From Papaver somniferum (lineage: Eukaryota; Streptophyta; Magnoliopsida; Ranunculales; Papaveraceae): DNA of 64,000 bases. Shown here in pieces: positions 46,640-58,765 of this stretch. The position numbers and the translations under genes were made by a program. How positions within the stretch are numbered: position 1 is the first letter of the stretch; every line of letters begins with the position of its first letter. The stretch is from the NCBI RefSeq assembly GCF_003573695.1, contig NC_039359.1, positions 92,165,385 to 92,229,384 on the forward strand. Direction: 5' to 3'. The notes under the pieces were generated by a model. That model ran no database searches and was not told the DNA's origin. It worked only from the letters and a program-made list of their open reading frames with translations.

Positions 46640-49600
46640 GAAACTGAAGACACATTGAGACTCTCTTTCATCATGAAAGAGAGTGAGTCGTACACATCCT
46701 TTCAACCCCTATAATTCATCCGTCAAAACCTCTTTTATTGGTCAAAACCACTAAATCTCATAGAATACCACCATTAATCCTCCCAACTTTTTCTTATCAG
46801 ATCATCTTTTTCTCTTGATTTCTCATATTTTTTTCTACTCTCTTCCTTTAATCTCTTTACTTTCGTTTCTACTTTCTCCTAGTTTTGTGTCTCTGTAAGA
46901 TTTCTCATCTTTATCTCTGTGAAAAGTCTCTGTTTTTTTTTAATCTTTTGATTTATCATCTCTATCTCAGTGAAAACCCTTTTGGTTTCTCATGGAGGAA
47001 GAGTTGATGTGCCAGTTGCTTAATCAACTAGAGAAAAATCTTAGTTCTCGAGAACCCTTTGTCAATCAGCTTCTCAAAATCAACGCTCTTTGTGACCATG
47101 GAAAAGGATTTGTGACCTCAAGTAAACTGATTCATGAATTAAATAACCTTGTTGAATAAAGTCATGTTTCTCTCTCTACCTGTGTTATTGAAGATTCAGA
47201 GAGTTGTAACACTTTTCCGGTGACTGAAATCGAACCTACCTATAATTTACATCAAACATACCCGACTAATCTTAATTATGCCGATGAGAAGAATCAAGTC
47301 AAGTATTTGGATGGAAAGGTGAAGGGCTGGGTAAATTCGATAGTCGGAAGCGTAAACACTCTCCAGTACGTTCTGTTTGAAATCTACCTATTTGTCCAAG
47401 CTTTTTTCCTCTTCTGTTTTATGGAGGTAGGGTTGTTTAGTCAAATATCAAATCGTCTAGATTTGGATGCTAATCGCCAAAACCCATATGTTATTTATTT
47501 TTGTGATCAAGCTGAACGATGTATATCCCCATGTAATCTGAATCAAGGAGTTGATAATTTGGTTACTGAAGACTTTGGATCTCTCTGTGATAACTTGGAG
47601 GGTTGCAATATCTCCTATGAACATCCAAAAATTGCTCCGATTACTCACTGCAGCAGTATGTCAACATATGCTTCTGAAAACATATAAAGTTCTGACCGTC
47701 TTCCGGCAACTGGTATCAATGATCTCGATCACCTAATTTTGGGAGAATTCGACAACGAGTCTTCACGGGTCAGCACGAATTCTGTTCAAAATCGAAGGTT
47801 GGGTCAAGCCATTATCTATCATGGTCAAAGCCAATGGATAGGTTTCACTACTCTTTTCAATTCTCGGAACAGTATTCCGACTAGAAAGGTCCTTGGGGAG
47901 AGTGAGTTAATATATGATGATCGAAATCTATTTGTCCGACGAGCTTGACGGAAGTATTCAAACAAGGTATTCCATCAACCATTTGCAGAACTATCACATG
48001 TTTTTTGAAATCTCATCTGATAAAACAGTCACTTATGTCCGTTGTTTTCTTCATGAGATCTTTAATGTGGCTTGGTCTTCTGCACAAAGGAAGATTTTAT
48101 TGGATTATTATCTCTCTTTCCTCCAGCAAAATTTTTCTTTTGCTCACGTCATTATCTGGTCTGCTGTTGAGATAAATTATATAATTGCATTTGTCATCTC
48201 ATGGTACTTGCTCGTGATATCCTGTATGCTCTCCATACTTTATCGTAAAGGTAGCACTCATAATAGTTATGTCGTGACTTCTGTGTGTACAACTCTGAGA
48301 CAAGTTCAACTAGACTTCTATTTATTTGTGATTGATGCTATGGATAGGATTTGTCAACTGTTGGGGATAATGTTATTCAAGCCTAGGTGCATAACATATT
48401 TTTATGAGGTGGATAATTATTACTGGATTGTTGGGAAGTCTATTGGTTCGAACATTAAACAATCTCAACATGTTTCTTACTTGGTTTGAACACTCAACCT
48501 CATGACAAAAATGAGGTTATCTATAGAAAAATTAGACTCGATTTCTACCTGTTCTATCGAGAATGGAAGTGCTTTAGCAGTCTGGCTCTTAAAATGAATG
48601 ATGAAATTTGCACCACTGTTACATTAGACGGTGAAGTTAGTTTATGGTTGACTCCTTATTCAGATGCTTGAATGAATTTGACTACTGGCTAGTTATGCCT
48701 TTGGGGTATAAATATGGTGTGCACCCCTGTGGGGAAGATAAAGTAAATGAGCAGCATGGTGTAGATTGTTATGGCCTGGATCAAATTGTAAGGTATGATC
48801 TCGCAATTATGTGTAATTTCAGGGCTTTCCACGAGTTAGAAATCATAAAGATTAATACTTCAATGCAGATCAAACTAGATTTATATTTGTTCTCTCGGGA
48901 TTTGAATGGTTTAACTTCCCTTGTTCTTCCGAGCGTGAAACTGATTGTTTGGCATCATTTGAAGATGAGTTTGCTTGTTGGAACCTGTTTTCCATGGGTG
49001 ATTATAGTTTTTCTAGGAACTGTGGTCAGTCTACACCTTTGGGGACTTGGAATGGAAATTCCTATATATAGCAAGGGTATAAGGAGATTTCTATTATTAG
49101 GTTCAGTTGGCCTGGTTGGATGTCTATGTGGATTCTTTTCGTGTCTTGGCAGGATTTGGAGGATTTTTTAGCTATGTTCTTCCCCTACAATCAGTCTGGT
49201 ATCTTAAACACTTGTGATTGTTTACAAGATTTCAGTTTGCACTTCTTTTTGATATACCTCGACGTTAGACCTTTAAGCCATTTTACTCCATCGACGAGGG
49301 CTTGGACAGTAAGTACATATATCTGTTATGAGTGTAGGATGCATTTTGTTGATGGTCACAAGGGGATTGCTTTGATGAGGAATGAGTACGTGGTTGAAGA
49401 TCTTCTTGGTTTCTTTCTTAGCTACTTGTTCGGTGCTAATTGCAATGTTGTGGTTCTATCATTAATTTCTCTTGGGGCTGATTCTGTTGCTGATGTTTAT
49501 GTTCTTAGCTGCAATTCTTCGGATTTACAGTATTATTTATATCATCCTTCTGCTGAGAAGCGTGACACTTTTCCTTTAAGTCAGAATTCTTCGGAGGGCT

Positions 49601-49980
49601 TGGGAGCGGTATGTTGTGCGTCGTTTCCTATGTGGTGTGCCAGTTCTTGTTACCCTCAAGTCGGCTCGGCATTTACCTATCTTGATAGAATTATCGCGTG
49701 GTTTGGTTTGTTCTCCTACAGTTGGTTTGTAGTGCTGACAACTAGTTTGGTTGTGGATGAAGCCCCTTTAGCCTTTTATGATGTTCTCTTTTACTTAGTA
49801 GTCATATGGAGCAGTAGTATCTTTCCTTTAATTTTCCTTTGTCGTCTTTTATATTCTATTATGTTCTTCTTGCCTTTTGGCATGCCTATCTGTACCAGTC
49901 TTGCTCTCCTGTTTGGCTTTTCCCAACAGTTGAGGTAGACTGTCTGCCTTTTTGAAGGCGTTTGATTAAAATAAAAAAAC
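46640..49980 (+). other. Unclassified 3.3-kb stretch with several open frames
   Basis: A 300-bp CT-rich leader precedes ATG 46993 (MEEELMCQLL, 55 codons). Then come open frames at 47220-47687, 47914-48489, 48644-49171 and a 272-codon frame at 49120-49938, in changing frames. The stretch ends TTTGATTAAAATAAAAAAAC, like a retroposon tail. CTAGATTTCTATYTGTTC-like words recur five times (47377, 47919, 48306, 48531, 48871). The long frames are hydrophobic, as expected from T-rich DNA, and show no motif I recognise. A decayed non-LTR element or a dead gene are both possible; no target duplication was found. Confidence 0.4.
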
Positions 49981-50105
49981 ATGAATTGAATTGATTGTAT
50001 GGTGAGCTTTACATGACTGGCATAAGACGGTTTCGGTATGAGTTTAGGACAACGTATGAGCTAATCGTTTATGCTGATGATGGGAGCGGAATGTCTTGAG
50101 GTTTG

Positions 50106-50361
50106 CATCCACCACAATGTGGTGGAAAGTCAAATAGATTGTTCTGTGGCGGCTTTAAAGTCAAATAGGTTGTTCTGTGGCGGCTTTTAATGCTGCTCTC
50201 TCTTCTCCAGACAAGAACGTCCGTGATGGAAAGTCAAATAGGTTGTTCTGTGGCGGCTGTCTGAGATTTGCATCCACCACAATGTGGTGGAAAGTCAAAT
50301 AGGTTATTCTGTGGCGGCTTTCAATGCTGCTCTCTCTTCTCCAGACAAGAACGTCCATGAT
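50106..50361 (+). repeat. Local complex duplication around AAAGTCAAATAG
   Basis: AAAGTCAAATAG occurs at 50126, 50157, 50230 and 50291. A block with the palindrome CCACCACAATGTGGTGG repeats 165 bp apart (50109, 50274). A 71-bp block (...TGCTGCTCTCTCTTCTCC...) repeats 134 bp apart (50157, 50291). An 86-codon open frame (50284-50544) begins in the last copy; it has plausible composition but no family that I can name. Confidence 0.85.
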
Positions 50362-50910
50362 AAAATGACGGAGACCTTGATGGCATTTGAGACCATGTTG
50401 TCCAATTTTCAGGGTACTTTGCTCGTAGAGATAAACAAAGACTGTACTATCCCGGTTGCCCTTGAGATGACAAATGAGGACAGTAAAACATTCGATGCCT
50501 CGTGGATTCTGAGAAGACTATGTAGAAAGACTATTCGACATTAGATGCCTGGTGGCGTTTGAGAGGACTGGGTGACCTGGTGGTTTCTGGGACTGCCTGG
50601 AAGGAAGCCATGATGAAAATGGATCTCCAACGAAAATCGATTTCCAGATTTATTTATTTTTTTCAATGGAAAAGTTTAACTGTGAAGGAAAGTCTAGTGG
50701 TTTTGTTGTGTATGAGGAAAGCTCACCTGTGGATTTCTTGTCAGCTCTCTATAGCACGACTTCACAGTACAACTTGTGGGTCAGTGTTGCTGCTTCATGA
50801 GTTTCCCCATCCGTTAATCTTCTTTAAAGTCCAGATTCTGCAAACTCTGCACTTTATTTTCACGGGGCACAACATAACACTGAACTGATTTTTAAGGAAA
50901 CAACAAACAC

Positions 50911-51018
50911 CAAACAACTGCATAACTTAACAATGTCACTCAACCAACTGCATAACTTCACAGTGTTGTCACTCAACCAACTGCATGACTTATCAGTGTT
51001 GTCACTAAGCCAACTGCT
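50911..51018 (+). repeat. 33-bp minisatellite, about three copies
   Basis: CCAACTGCATAACTTCACAG and the following TGTTGTCACT recur at about 50913 (a shorter copy), 50942 and 50975, with a fourth start at 51008. Confidence 0.85.
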
Positions 51019-51321
51019 AAGCCCATTTGTGCATCTATCGTGGTTGATTTAGGTGAACAGTGAACACGTTGATGATCGTAAAGAGCTACAGATAAGTACC
51101 CAACCCATGAGACTAAGGAATCAAACAAAAATAGGTAGAAGCTGCTTACTGGCAAGTGTCATAATGAATATTAGTTTTTTCCTCTGATTTTTAACCTCAT
51201 TTACCTAATTATTCTTTTGTCCATTTTGAATTCATAAGGACTAAAGCTTTAAATCGACTTAGCTACTTTGTTTTCCTTTTGTTCATCTTGATCAGTGTCA
51301 GAAAATATACATACAGGAGCC

Positions 51322-51651
51322 ATGAGGCAACAACCACTATGTCCAGGTAGGAAACTTGTTGAATTTTCTGATTCGATTTATATAATCTGTAAACAAGAAT
51401 AATGGCTTAAATATCTTGAATGGTTCATGACTGCAGGAAAGCAAGAATGGCCAGAGCTAGTAGGAGCAAAACCACAGACTGCTAAAGAGATAATAGAGAT
51501 GGAAAACCCTTTAGTTACAGCAGTATTTATTGAGCAGGGTAGTTTCAGAATCATGGATTTTCGTTGCAGTCGCGTTTTTGTGTGGGTAACACCAAAGGCT
51601 CAGGCTGGACCAGAGGGGATAGTTGTCGTCAAAGTTCCCAAAGTTGGTTAG
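51322..51651 (+). CDS. Potato type I serine proteinase inhibitor
   Basis: Two exons, 51322-51346 and 51437-51651, with a GT-AG intron of 90 bp (CCAG|GTAGG ... CTGCAG|GAAAG), give 79 residues. The start MRQQPLCPGK leads straight into QEWPELVG, the family signature at the N-terminus; then AKEIIEMENP, the binding loop IEQGSFRIMDFRCSRVFVWV, and the C-terminal GIVVVKVPKVG. By family alignment the scissile bond is Met-Asp in IMDF, so Met is the P1 residue, a type usually aimed at chymotrypsin- or subtilisin-like enzymes. Two Cys (CPG, FRC) can form the usual disulfide. No signal peptide is seen, so a cytosolic or unconventionally exported product is likely. Such proteins defend against insects and microbes. 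The gene converges on the DnaJ-like gene, with 458 bp between their stops. Confidence 0.93.
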
Positions 51652-52109
51652 AAAAATTTATGTCAGTCGCTATTGAAAGAAACACGAAACAAAGGATTGA
51701 TCCAAATGGAAGATCTATTCATAAACAAAATATATGTCAGTATATATGAAATGTTTTCAAGCTAGTAGTATCTATTGTTGTATCCAACTATACCTTCCTG
51801 TTGTACCAACTTCCCTAGAGGTAATAATTGTAATAGTTGACAACTTCAGGGGTTGTTGCTCCTGTATGATAGCTTGTCGCAATCACCGCTTGTTGCTCAT
51901 GCAGGTTCATTACCACATGCGATATTCAAAATGACCATGTTCATATTTGGGTCCTGGTCATAAAGAATAGTTGATAAGACAACTCAGTTTATTGACTTCG
52001 AATTTCAGAACCATAACAACAGTGCCCTCTCAAATTAAAATAGCTTCCTAAATTACTGTATGTGTAATCAGTAAATGTATAAGCACCTGTGGGGAGTCGA
52101 GGACGAAGT

Positions 52110-52939
52110 CTATTCATTCCTAAGGAAATTGGAGCCGTTTGTCCTTCGATATGTTCCGCGATAATTACTAGTTTGATCTCTCTTCATGAAACGAAAGCCC
52201 ATCACATCTCTGAATTCCCCTGATCCAAGGCAACGAGAGCAATGTGCAAGCCCACTTCCACCACAAGTCTTGCACCTGACAGCCAGGAAACCATACAGAC
52301 ACAGTGGTTGAGTGAATTACCACCACTTATGTCAAAGATAACAAAATCTTGACAAACCACAACTAACAATAATTCTACTCTACAATAGAAAGTTTTACCA
52401 TTTTGGCCATTCTCCTTTTGGAAGCATAGCCAAGTTCGCACAATTAGTCCTACCTAATAACCAAATCCATCAAAATGAAAAAAAAAGCAAAAGGAAGTTT
52501 AGGTGAAATAAGTTGATCCATAATAAAGGTCTTAACCAAGAGTAGAAGAAACTCAATTTGCACTCAAAGTGCAGAGAAAAGTGGTTCTATTACCTTTTCC
52601 TTGACATTGAAAGCAATCCACTCTACCAGTTCCATCACAGATGACACAAGGAGGATTTGGCTTTTTAAACTTTTCTCTCCAAACATTTGACTGCACAATA
52701 AATCAGAACCCCCCATTTACTAAAAGCTAAAACATTACTAATTTTGATAGAATCTACAAATTTGAAAATTTTGGACTAACCTCAGTTTTAACGACCCAAG
52801 AAGGTTTGGAGATAGAAAGGCGAGGAGGCAAAGGATTAGAAAACTGAACAGGAGACTCAGACCCAGCAGCAGCAGGGTTAACTTCACGGTCTAAGTTGGC
52901 CGCCGTTCGCAGATTCGCGCTACTTCTCAAAGCCGCCAT
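52110..52939 (-). CDS. DnaJ-type cysteine-rich zinc-finger protein, probably plastid
   Basis: Four exons (52781-52939, 52594-52690, 52399-52453, 52110-52275) join in frame with GT-AG introns to give 158 residues. The first 53 residues (MAALRSSANL..., rich in Ala, Ser, Arg and Pro) look like a plastid transit peptide. Four CxxCxGxG-type repeats follow: CVICDGTG, CFQCQGKG, then after MLPKGEWPKW, CKTCGGSG and CSRCLGSG, as in the zinc-binding domain of DnaJ. There is no J domain. Plant proteins of this class act as thiol/folding helpers in chloroplasts (related to BSD2 and PSA2). The end is basic (MGFRFMKRDQ...). All eight Cys are present and no break is seen. Confidence 0.92.
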
Positions 52940-53529
52940 CAATCATCAACTAACACACAGGACTCTCTGTTCAATCATTTTACTGCCGCAACAAACTCAT
53001 AATTCCATACAGGATTTTTAACTATCGGACTTCAGATTGAAACTCTTGTAGACTCTCATTTTGGAATTCCTAAAATACCCCTGTTCAAAGAGGTCACTGA
53101 CTCTCGGTTTGGACTTTGGACTAGTGTTGGTGCTGACTGACTGACTAATACAATCCTTATTCCCTTTTGAGCCTGTTTTCAGAAGTTGAAGCAGTTTTAC
53201 AAGTCAGAAGCAAAATATTTCTGCTTTACAGAATAAGTACTCTGTTGCTTGTACAGGTGAATCTGAAACTGGTTTTTGACTTTTTGACTTAGTTAAGTTA
53301 AAAAATCTACTATGTGGTATCTTTTACAATTTTAATGTCTTTGAAATCATTCAGACGAAAATAAAAACTACTTCAACCCCAAAATATTTGTGCAGACTGC
53401 AGAGTATCATCATAGTGTTTCATCGGTATTCTATTTCAAGTCAGTGCAATTTACCACAACAATAACATAATAATGTGTCTTGCAAGTACATTGTTTTTTC
53501 TACTCAAATCTGGAACGCAGCAGGTGAAT

Positions 53530-54749
<1,220 letters not shown>

Positions 54750-55050
54750 TTATAGCTGAACTTACAAAGTGTTTGTGATCTCTAGCTAGTAAATTTTCAT
54801 TTTGGTAAGTTTCTAGCAAGTACGGTCATATATAAAGAACATCATATTTCATTTCAACAAACTTAGAAAGAAATAACTATATTAAGCCATATAGTCTAGC
54901 TACGGTACTTCTATAGAAAGACAGAATGGCAGATGGAACTAACTCCACCTAATGGGCTTATTTTCTAATGTTTGTCGTGTTTTCACTCCTGAACCCAGTG
55001 GCCAGTGCTGACATTGTATATTTGACTGGTAGTCATGCACTTGTACTTTA

Positions 55051-55245
55051 GCGCGTTTGGATGCACATTCAGAAGTTATTTTTCGATTTCTGAAAGTCAA
55101 AAAGTCAGAAATCAATATGGTAATAATATTTCAGAACGATTTATAGAAACCGAAAAGTCAGTTTTTTGTGAAGCAAAATAGTTTTGTTTCTGACTTCTAC
55201 TTCTAAAAAAACAGAAGTCAGAAACAGATTTGTATCCAAACGCCC
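55051..55245. mobile_element. Short MITE with GCGTTTGGAT ends
   Basis: GCGCGTTTGGATGCACATTC at the left pairs with GGGCGTTTGGATACAAATCT read from the right. About 195 bp, non-coding, with inner TTTCTGACTTCT inverted copies. A target duplication is not clear. Confidence 0.7.
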
Positions 55246-55433
55246 TATTAACATTTCTTCTCGTGGATTAGCAACATAGCCTTTGCGACGTTTAAGTGCT
55301 AGATAGGCTTTTAGGCTACATATATTGCACGAATCGGTAGCTTTACCTTTAAAATTTCTATGTGGTCACTGGCCACAATCTGGAAAAAAGAAATAAAAAT
55401 AACAATAATACCAATGGAGAATTTTTATTTATA

Positions 55434-56440
55434 CTAAATAAAGTTGGAAACATCTTTATCCCTCTGGATGGAATCTCCGATACAGGATGGACTATGTTCT
55501 TGCCACTCTTCCTCACCATTCAAATTACTAGCATGTTTAACTAACTCATGAGCTACATTGTTGCTATACCTTGGTGTAAAAGTACACTTCCATGATTGAA
55601 ATTCTGAAAGTAAATTGGAACAATGTTCAATAATATTACGGTTAGTCCTATTGATTGCAAAAGTTTCCATATTGACAGCGGCCACCAAATTTTTTGCATC
55701 TCTCTCTATATAGATGTAAGTTGCTCAGTCTTTCCTTTTTGCTAACTGAAGTGCCTCAAGGAGTGCTTTGCCCTCTGCCTGCTCACAATTAACTGCTTGT
55801 ATTGGAAAATATCGCATTCCTTTGCTTTCACTTGTACCATTACGAATGATAAGATGAAGACCTCCTTTATGAGTAATATTATCGAAAGCAGCATCAAAAT
55901 CTAATTTTAAAAATGGAGAAACAAGTTTACTCCATCCCTCTTGTTGATGGGTCCGATTACTAATATCACCAGAATGAGTATTAGTATCTGCACTCCAGTC
56001 AACAATACTGAATTTAACCATTTGAACCATTTGAGATACTTGGGTTAATTCCTTTTCGAAAACTACAGACATCTGGCCTTCCAAATTGCCAAAGTGTGTA
56101 GCCTATCAAAACAAGATCAGTTCCTGCAATTCAATAACAATTGTTTGTTGAAAGAATAGACAACCATTGTTTAAAATCTACGCTTAAGATTTGTCCACTT
56201 AAGTTCACATCCATATGATGCTAAATTTGTTGAGCAAACAAGTAATCAATAAAGAGGCATTGCATAGATTCCAGCCGAAAGTTACATAAACAGCAAGTTG
56301 TGTTGTGCACAGAATTAAGCTTGCAAGTTCAGTTGATAATCTGCAATTGACAATGAGTCTTTGCTGGTATAAGAGCCTCAGATTCTCGGGTTCATATTGG
56401 ATCAGTCGTCGGACCGATGTTGTGGATGGCATTGTGGTGT
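55434..56440 (-). mobile_element. L1-type LINE 3' fragment, decayed
   Basis: Minus-strand zf-RVT remnant (56432-56205) and RNase H in two frames: LDFDAAFDNITHKGGLHLII, CEQAEGKALLEALQLAKRKD, then after a stop ERDAKNLVAAVN, and RYSNNVAHELVKHASNL at the end. An AT-rich tail lies near 55380-55430. Broken by stops and a frameshift near 55725. Confidence 0.88.
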
Positions 56441-56495
56441 TATAGGAGTATGCAAAAGTTATTTACGTGGAGGTCTAGTCCAACATTGCTATTGG

Positions 56496-56595
56496 GAGTG
56501 TCAGATTACTGGAAGGGTACCAAAATCCATATAAAACAGAGTATTTCCTAGTTTGTTTATTTGGGTTTTGGTACCCTCCCCATAAACTGGCACTC
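56496..56595. mobile_element. 100-bp hairpin MITE
   Basis: GAGTGTCAGATTACTGGAAG at the left, with GGGTACCAAAATCC inside, pairs with GAGTGCCAGTTTATGGGGAG and GGGTACCAAAACCC read from the right. Nearly the whole element is stem, with about 35 bp per arm. Confidence 0.75.
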
Positions 56596-57137
56596 ATTAG
56601 CAGCCATGGTCTAGTCCGTGAAGAAAAAGGGTTTGAGAACACAAATTTGGAGGTTTCTAAACATAGTGCAGTGATGATTTTCTTCTTTTCTTTCTTTTCT
56701 CGGAGTCTTTGACATTCCTTATGGTGGGGGGTCCAATGGAATCGATAACCGATAACCGAAGATCTTTAGTCCCGAGCAAGTCAGGGTAGGGCTACAGGTA
56801 TTATCTCGTAAAGATCATATCTCATAAAAGTATGACTAAGTTACTACATCGGCTCGCCTGCCTAAGGAACTTGTACAAAGACAGTATCCAATCCTTGGAA
56901 CATGCCATGCCGCGTTCATTTTTGGTACAGAGAATAGAGTACTCACCACATCAATGGGATTACGCAATCGCGACCATTGGGGTGGGTAGACTCATATCCC
57001 TGCCCAGGCTGCAAGGCTACAGGGAGGAGCCCCCCTTTCACGATCCTGCTTCCTGCATAACTACGGGAGGAGTACCCCCCCTTCACAATATGACATGATG
57101 GTTTCACGTATTCACAACTTCGAATGACAATAATCGA
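56596..57137. other. No gene recognised
   Basis: GGAGGAGCCCCCCTTTCAC (57014) and a variant of it (about 57067) are two copies of a C-rich word. The open frames here are short and give no protein motif. Confidence 0.4.
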
Positions 57138-57635
57138 CACCTTCTCGATAGTTAGGCACATGAACCAAATGAGTCTTTCCCAAGGACGAGTCCGGGGACG
57201 ATGCTTGAAGAGGTAATCGGGCTTGTCATTCGCCGCACGGGGCGGAGAGCCAACCAGCACACAAGAACCAAACACCACTTATACGCCAACACGTATTATC
57301 CATCAAGAAACAACTGTCTTCAGTAGGACAAGCAACCAAGCCATTTAAGGTAGGGAGAGAACGAGAACCAGAGACAAGTTGTTCCAAAATTACACGTTGT
57401 GCATGAAAGATATATATTACCAATAAAAGGTAAGATTACGTAACATACGGGGAGACACCAACGATACCTTCTCAACAAATAGGAAAAACATGAACCAAAT
57501 GGGAACATGAGGTGGGCCTGAAGAGTTAATCGGGATTGTCGTTTACCGCTTAAGTTTGAGAGCCAAAAAGCACACGAGAACCAAACACCACTCATATGCC
57601 AACACGTTTTGTCCATCTGGCAACAACCGTCTCGA
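57138..57635. repeat. Diverged direct duplication, about 170-190 bp each
   Basis: 57138-57330 and 57460-57635 share CACCTTCTC, ACATGAACCAAATG, GAAGAG.TAATCGGG.TTGTC, GAGAGCCAA..AGCACAC and GAACCAAACACCACT.ATA, at a spacing of about 304-310 bp, with many substitutions. Confidence 0.8.
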
Positions 57636-57699
57636 AAATAACTAGCAACTCATGTCACTGAGGACAATAAAAGCACGAGCTCCCTCGACAAATATGTTG

Positions 57700-58030
57700 T
57701 AGTAAACGGGCTAACTCAATCCAAGTACAGAAATCCTACCTCTTTCACGTGGATCGCTGCTTTCCACTTCTGTCTATCCAACACATCTTCCTCTGTTAAA
57801 TTCTGCTTTTTCAAGTCAACTTTCACTGACTCGTCCCACGTAAGTTTCGGTCATCCTATAATTTTCATCCTACCCTCCACACGCAATATGCGTCATACGC
57901 GAACAGGTGCATCAGGAGATCTTCGTCGTATGTGCCCAAACCAGCGCAATCGATGTTGGATGAGCATTTCTTTGATTGGAGGTACCTCCATCTTCTTACG
58001 TACGTGTTCATTCCTAATTCAATCATCGTT
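57700..58030 (-). mobile_element. RTE-type LINE, C-terminal fragment
   Basis: Read on the minus strand: IRNEHVRKKMEVPPIKEMLI, then QHRLRWFGHIRRRSPDAPVR, RMKIIG, a stop, and PKLTWDESVKVDLKKQNLTE followed by LDRQKWKAAIHV. The RWFGH..RR...APVR and DLKKQNLTE..LDR..W patterns are those of the end of plant RTE-clade reverse transcriptases. Upstream domains are missing. Confidence 0.85.
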
Positions 58031-58203
58031 AATAAATAAATTCGTCTAAGTTGCATAGCTTTGGAAGTTCCATTATAGGAACTCTTACTCAATGGCTTTG
58101 AGTGAACCGCATGGACAAGGTATGGTTGAGTGGCCAAGATTGAGCCGCTCAACGTCCCAGCCTTATCTTCCAATGACTAAATGTTCTTGTTTTTTCTTCT
58201 TCA

Positions 58204-58608
58204 TTGAAATCCATATATTTACTCCTTTTCAACCTTTCGATAGATGCTTTCACGATTTTTCTCTTATACTTTTTCCAATTTTTTCTTCTTCTAATTCTCC
58301 ATTTACTTCTAATAAAAATGTTTCAAGCCACTACTAGAAGGAGATGTAATGAAATCCCTCCAAGTAAAAAACAATTGGTGCATCAAGCGGTTACTGATTC
58401 TAGTTCCGATGGTGAGCGTAATTACGATCGTCATAGAAAACTGCTATGTCGAGCACTGTCCGGAGGTCAAGGTCACATTTCTACAAAAGTTGGGGAAGAT
58501 AGGTATCAAAAATCAAGAGGCAGGAGGTATGATATTGATTGTTATGTCTGCCTACGGGAAATGAATGAATTGTGGGAAACTATTCTGGGTGCAAACTTTA
58601 TTATGTAA
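58204..58608 (+). other. 134-codon open frame of unknown status
   Basis: The second half (MFQATTRRRCNEIPPSKKQL ... DIDCYVCLREMNELWETILG) has varied, charged composition, while the first half is a T-rich run. I know no family and see no splice structure, so it may be a gene relic. Confidence 0.25.
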
Positions 58609-58765
58609 CCACGATGAATACCAAAAGAGTTGTTTTCAGTATTGGTGGAAAATTAGAATCCAAGTGCACTTATATTTCATTTTGGAGACTTCGAAATCAA
58701 TATGTTGATATTTTGATTTTACTTTTTTATGAATTCAATATAAAGATATCAAAGAAACTAAAAAT

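Noticed and set aside
49120..49938. A 272-codon membrane protein gene
   Set aside because: Hydrophobicity comes from T-rich DNA. There are no recognised motifs, and the upstream frames are broken, so I did not call it a gene.
52202..52441. 79-codon minus-strand ORF as an independent protein
   Set aside because: It runs through the DnaJ-like gene's intron and reads exon 4 in the wrong frame.
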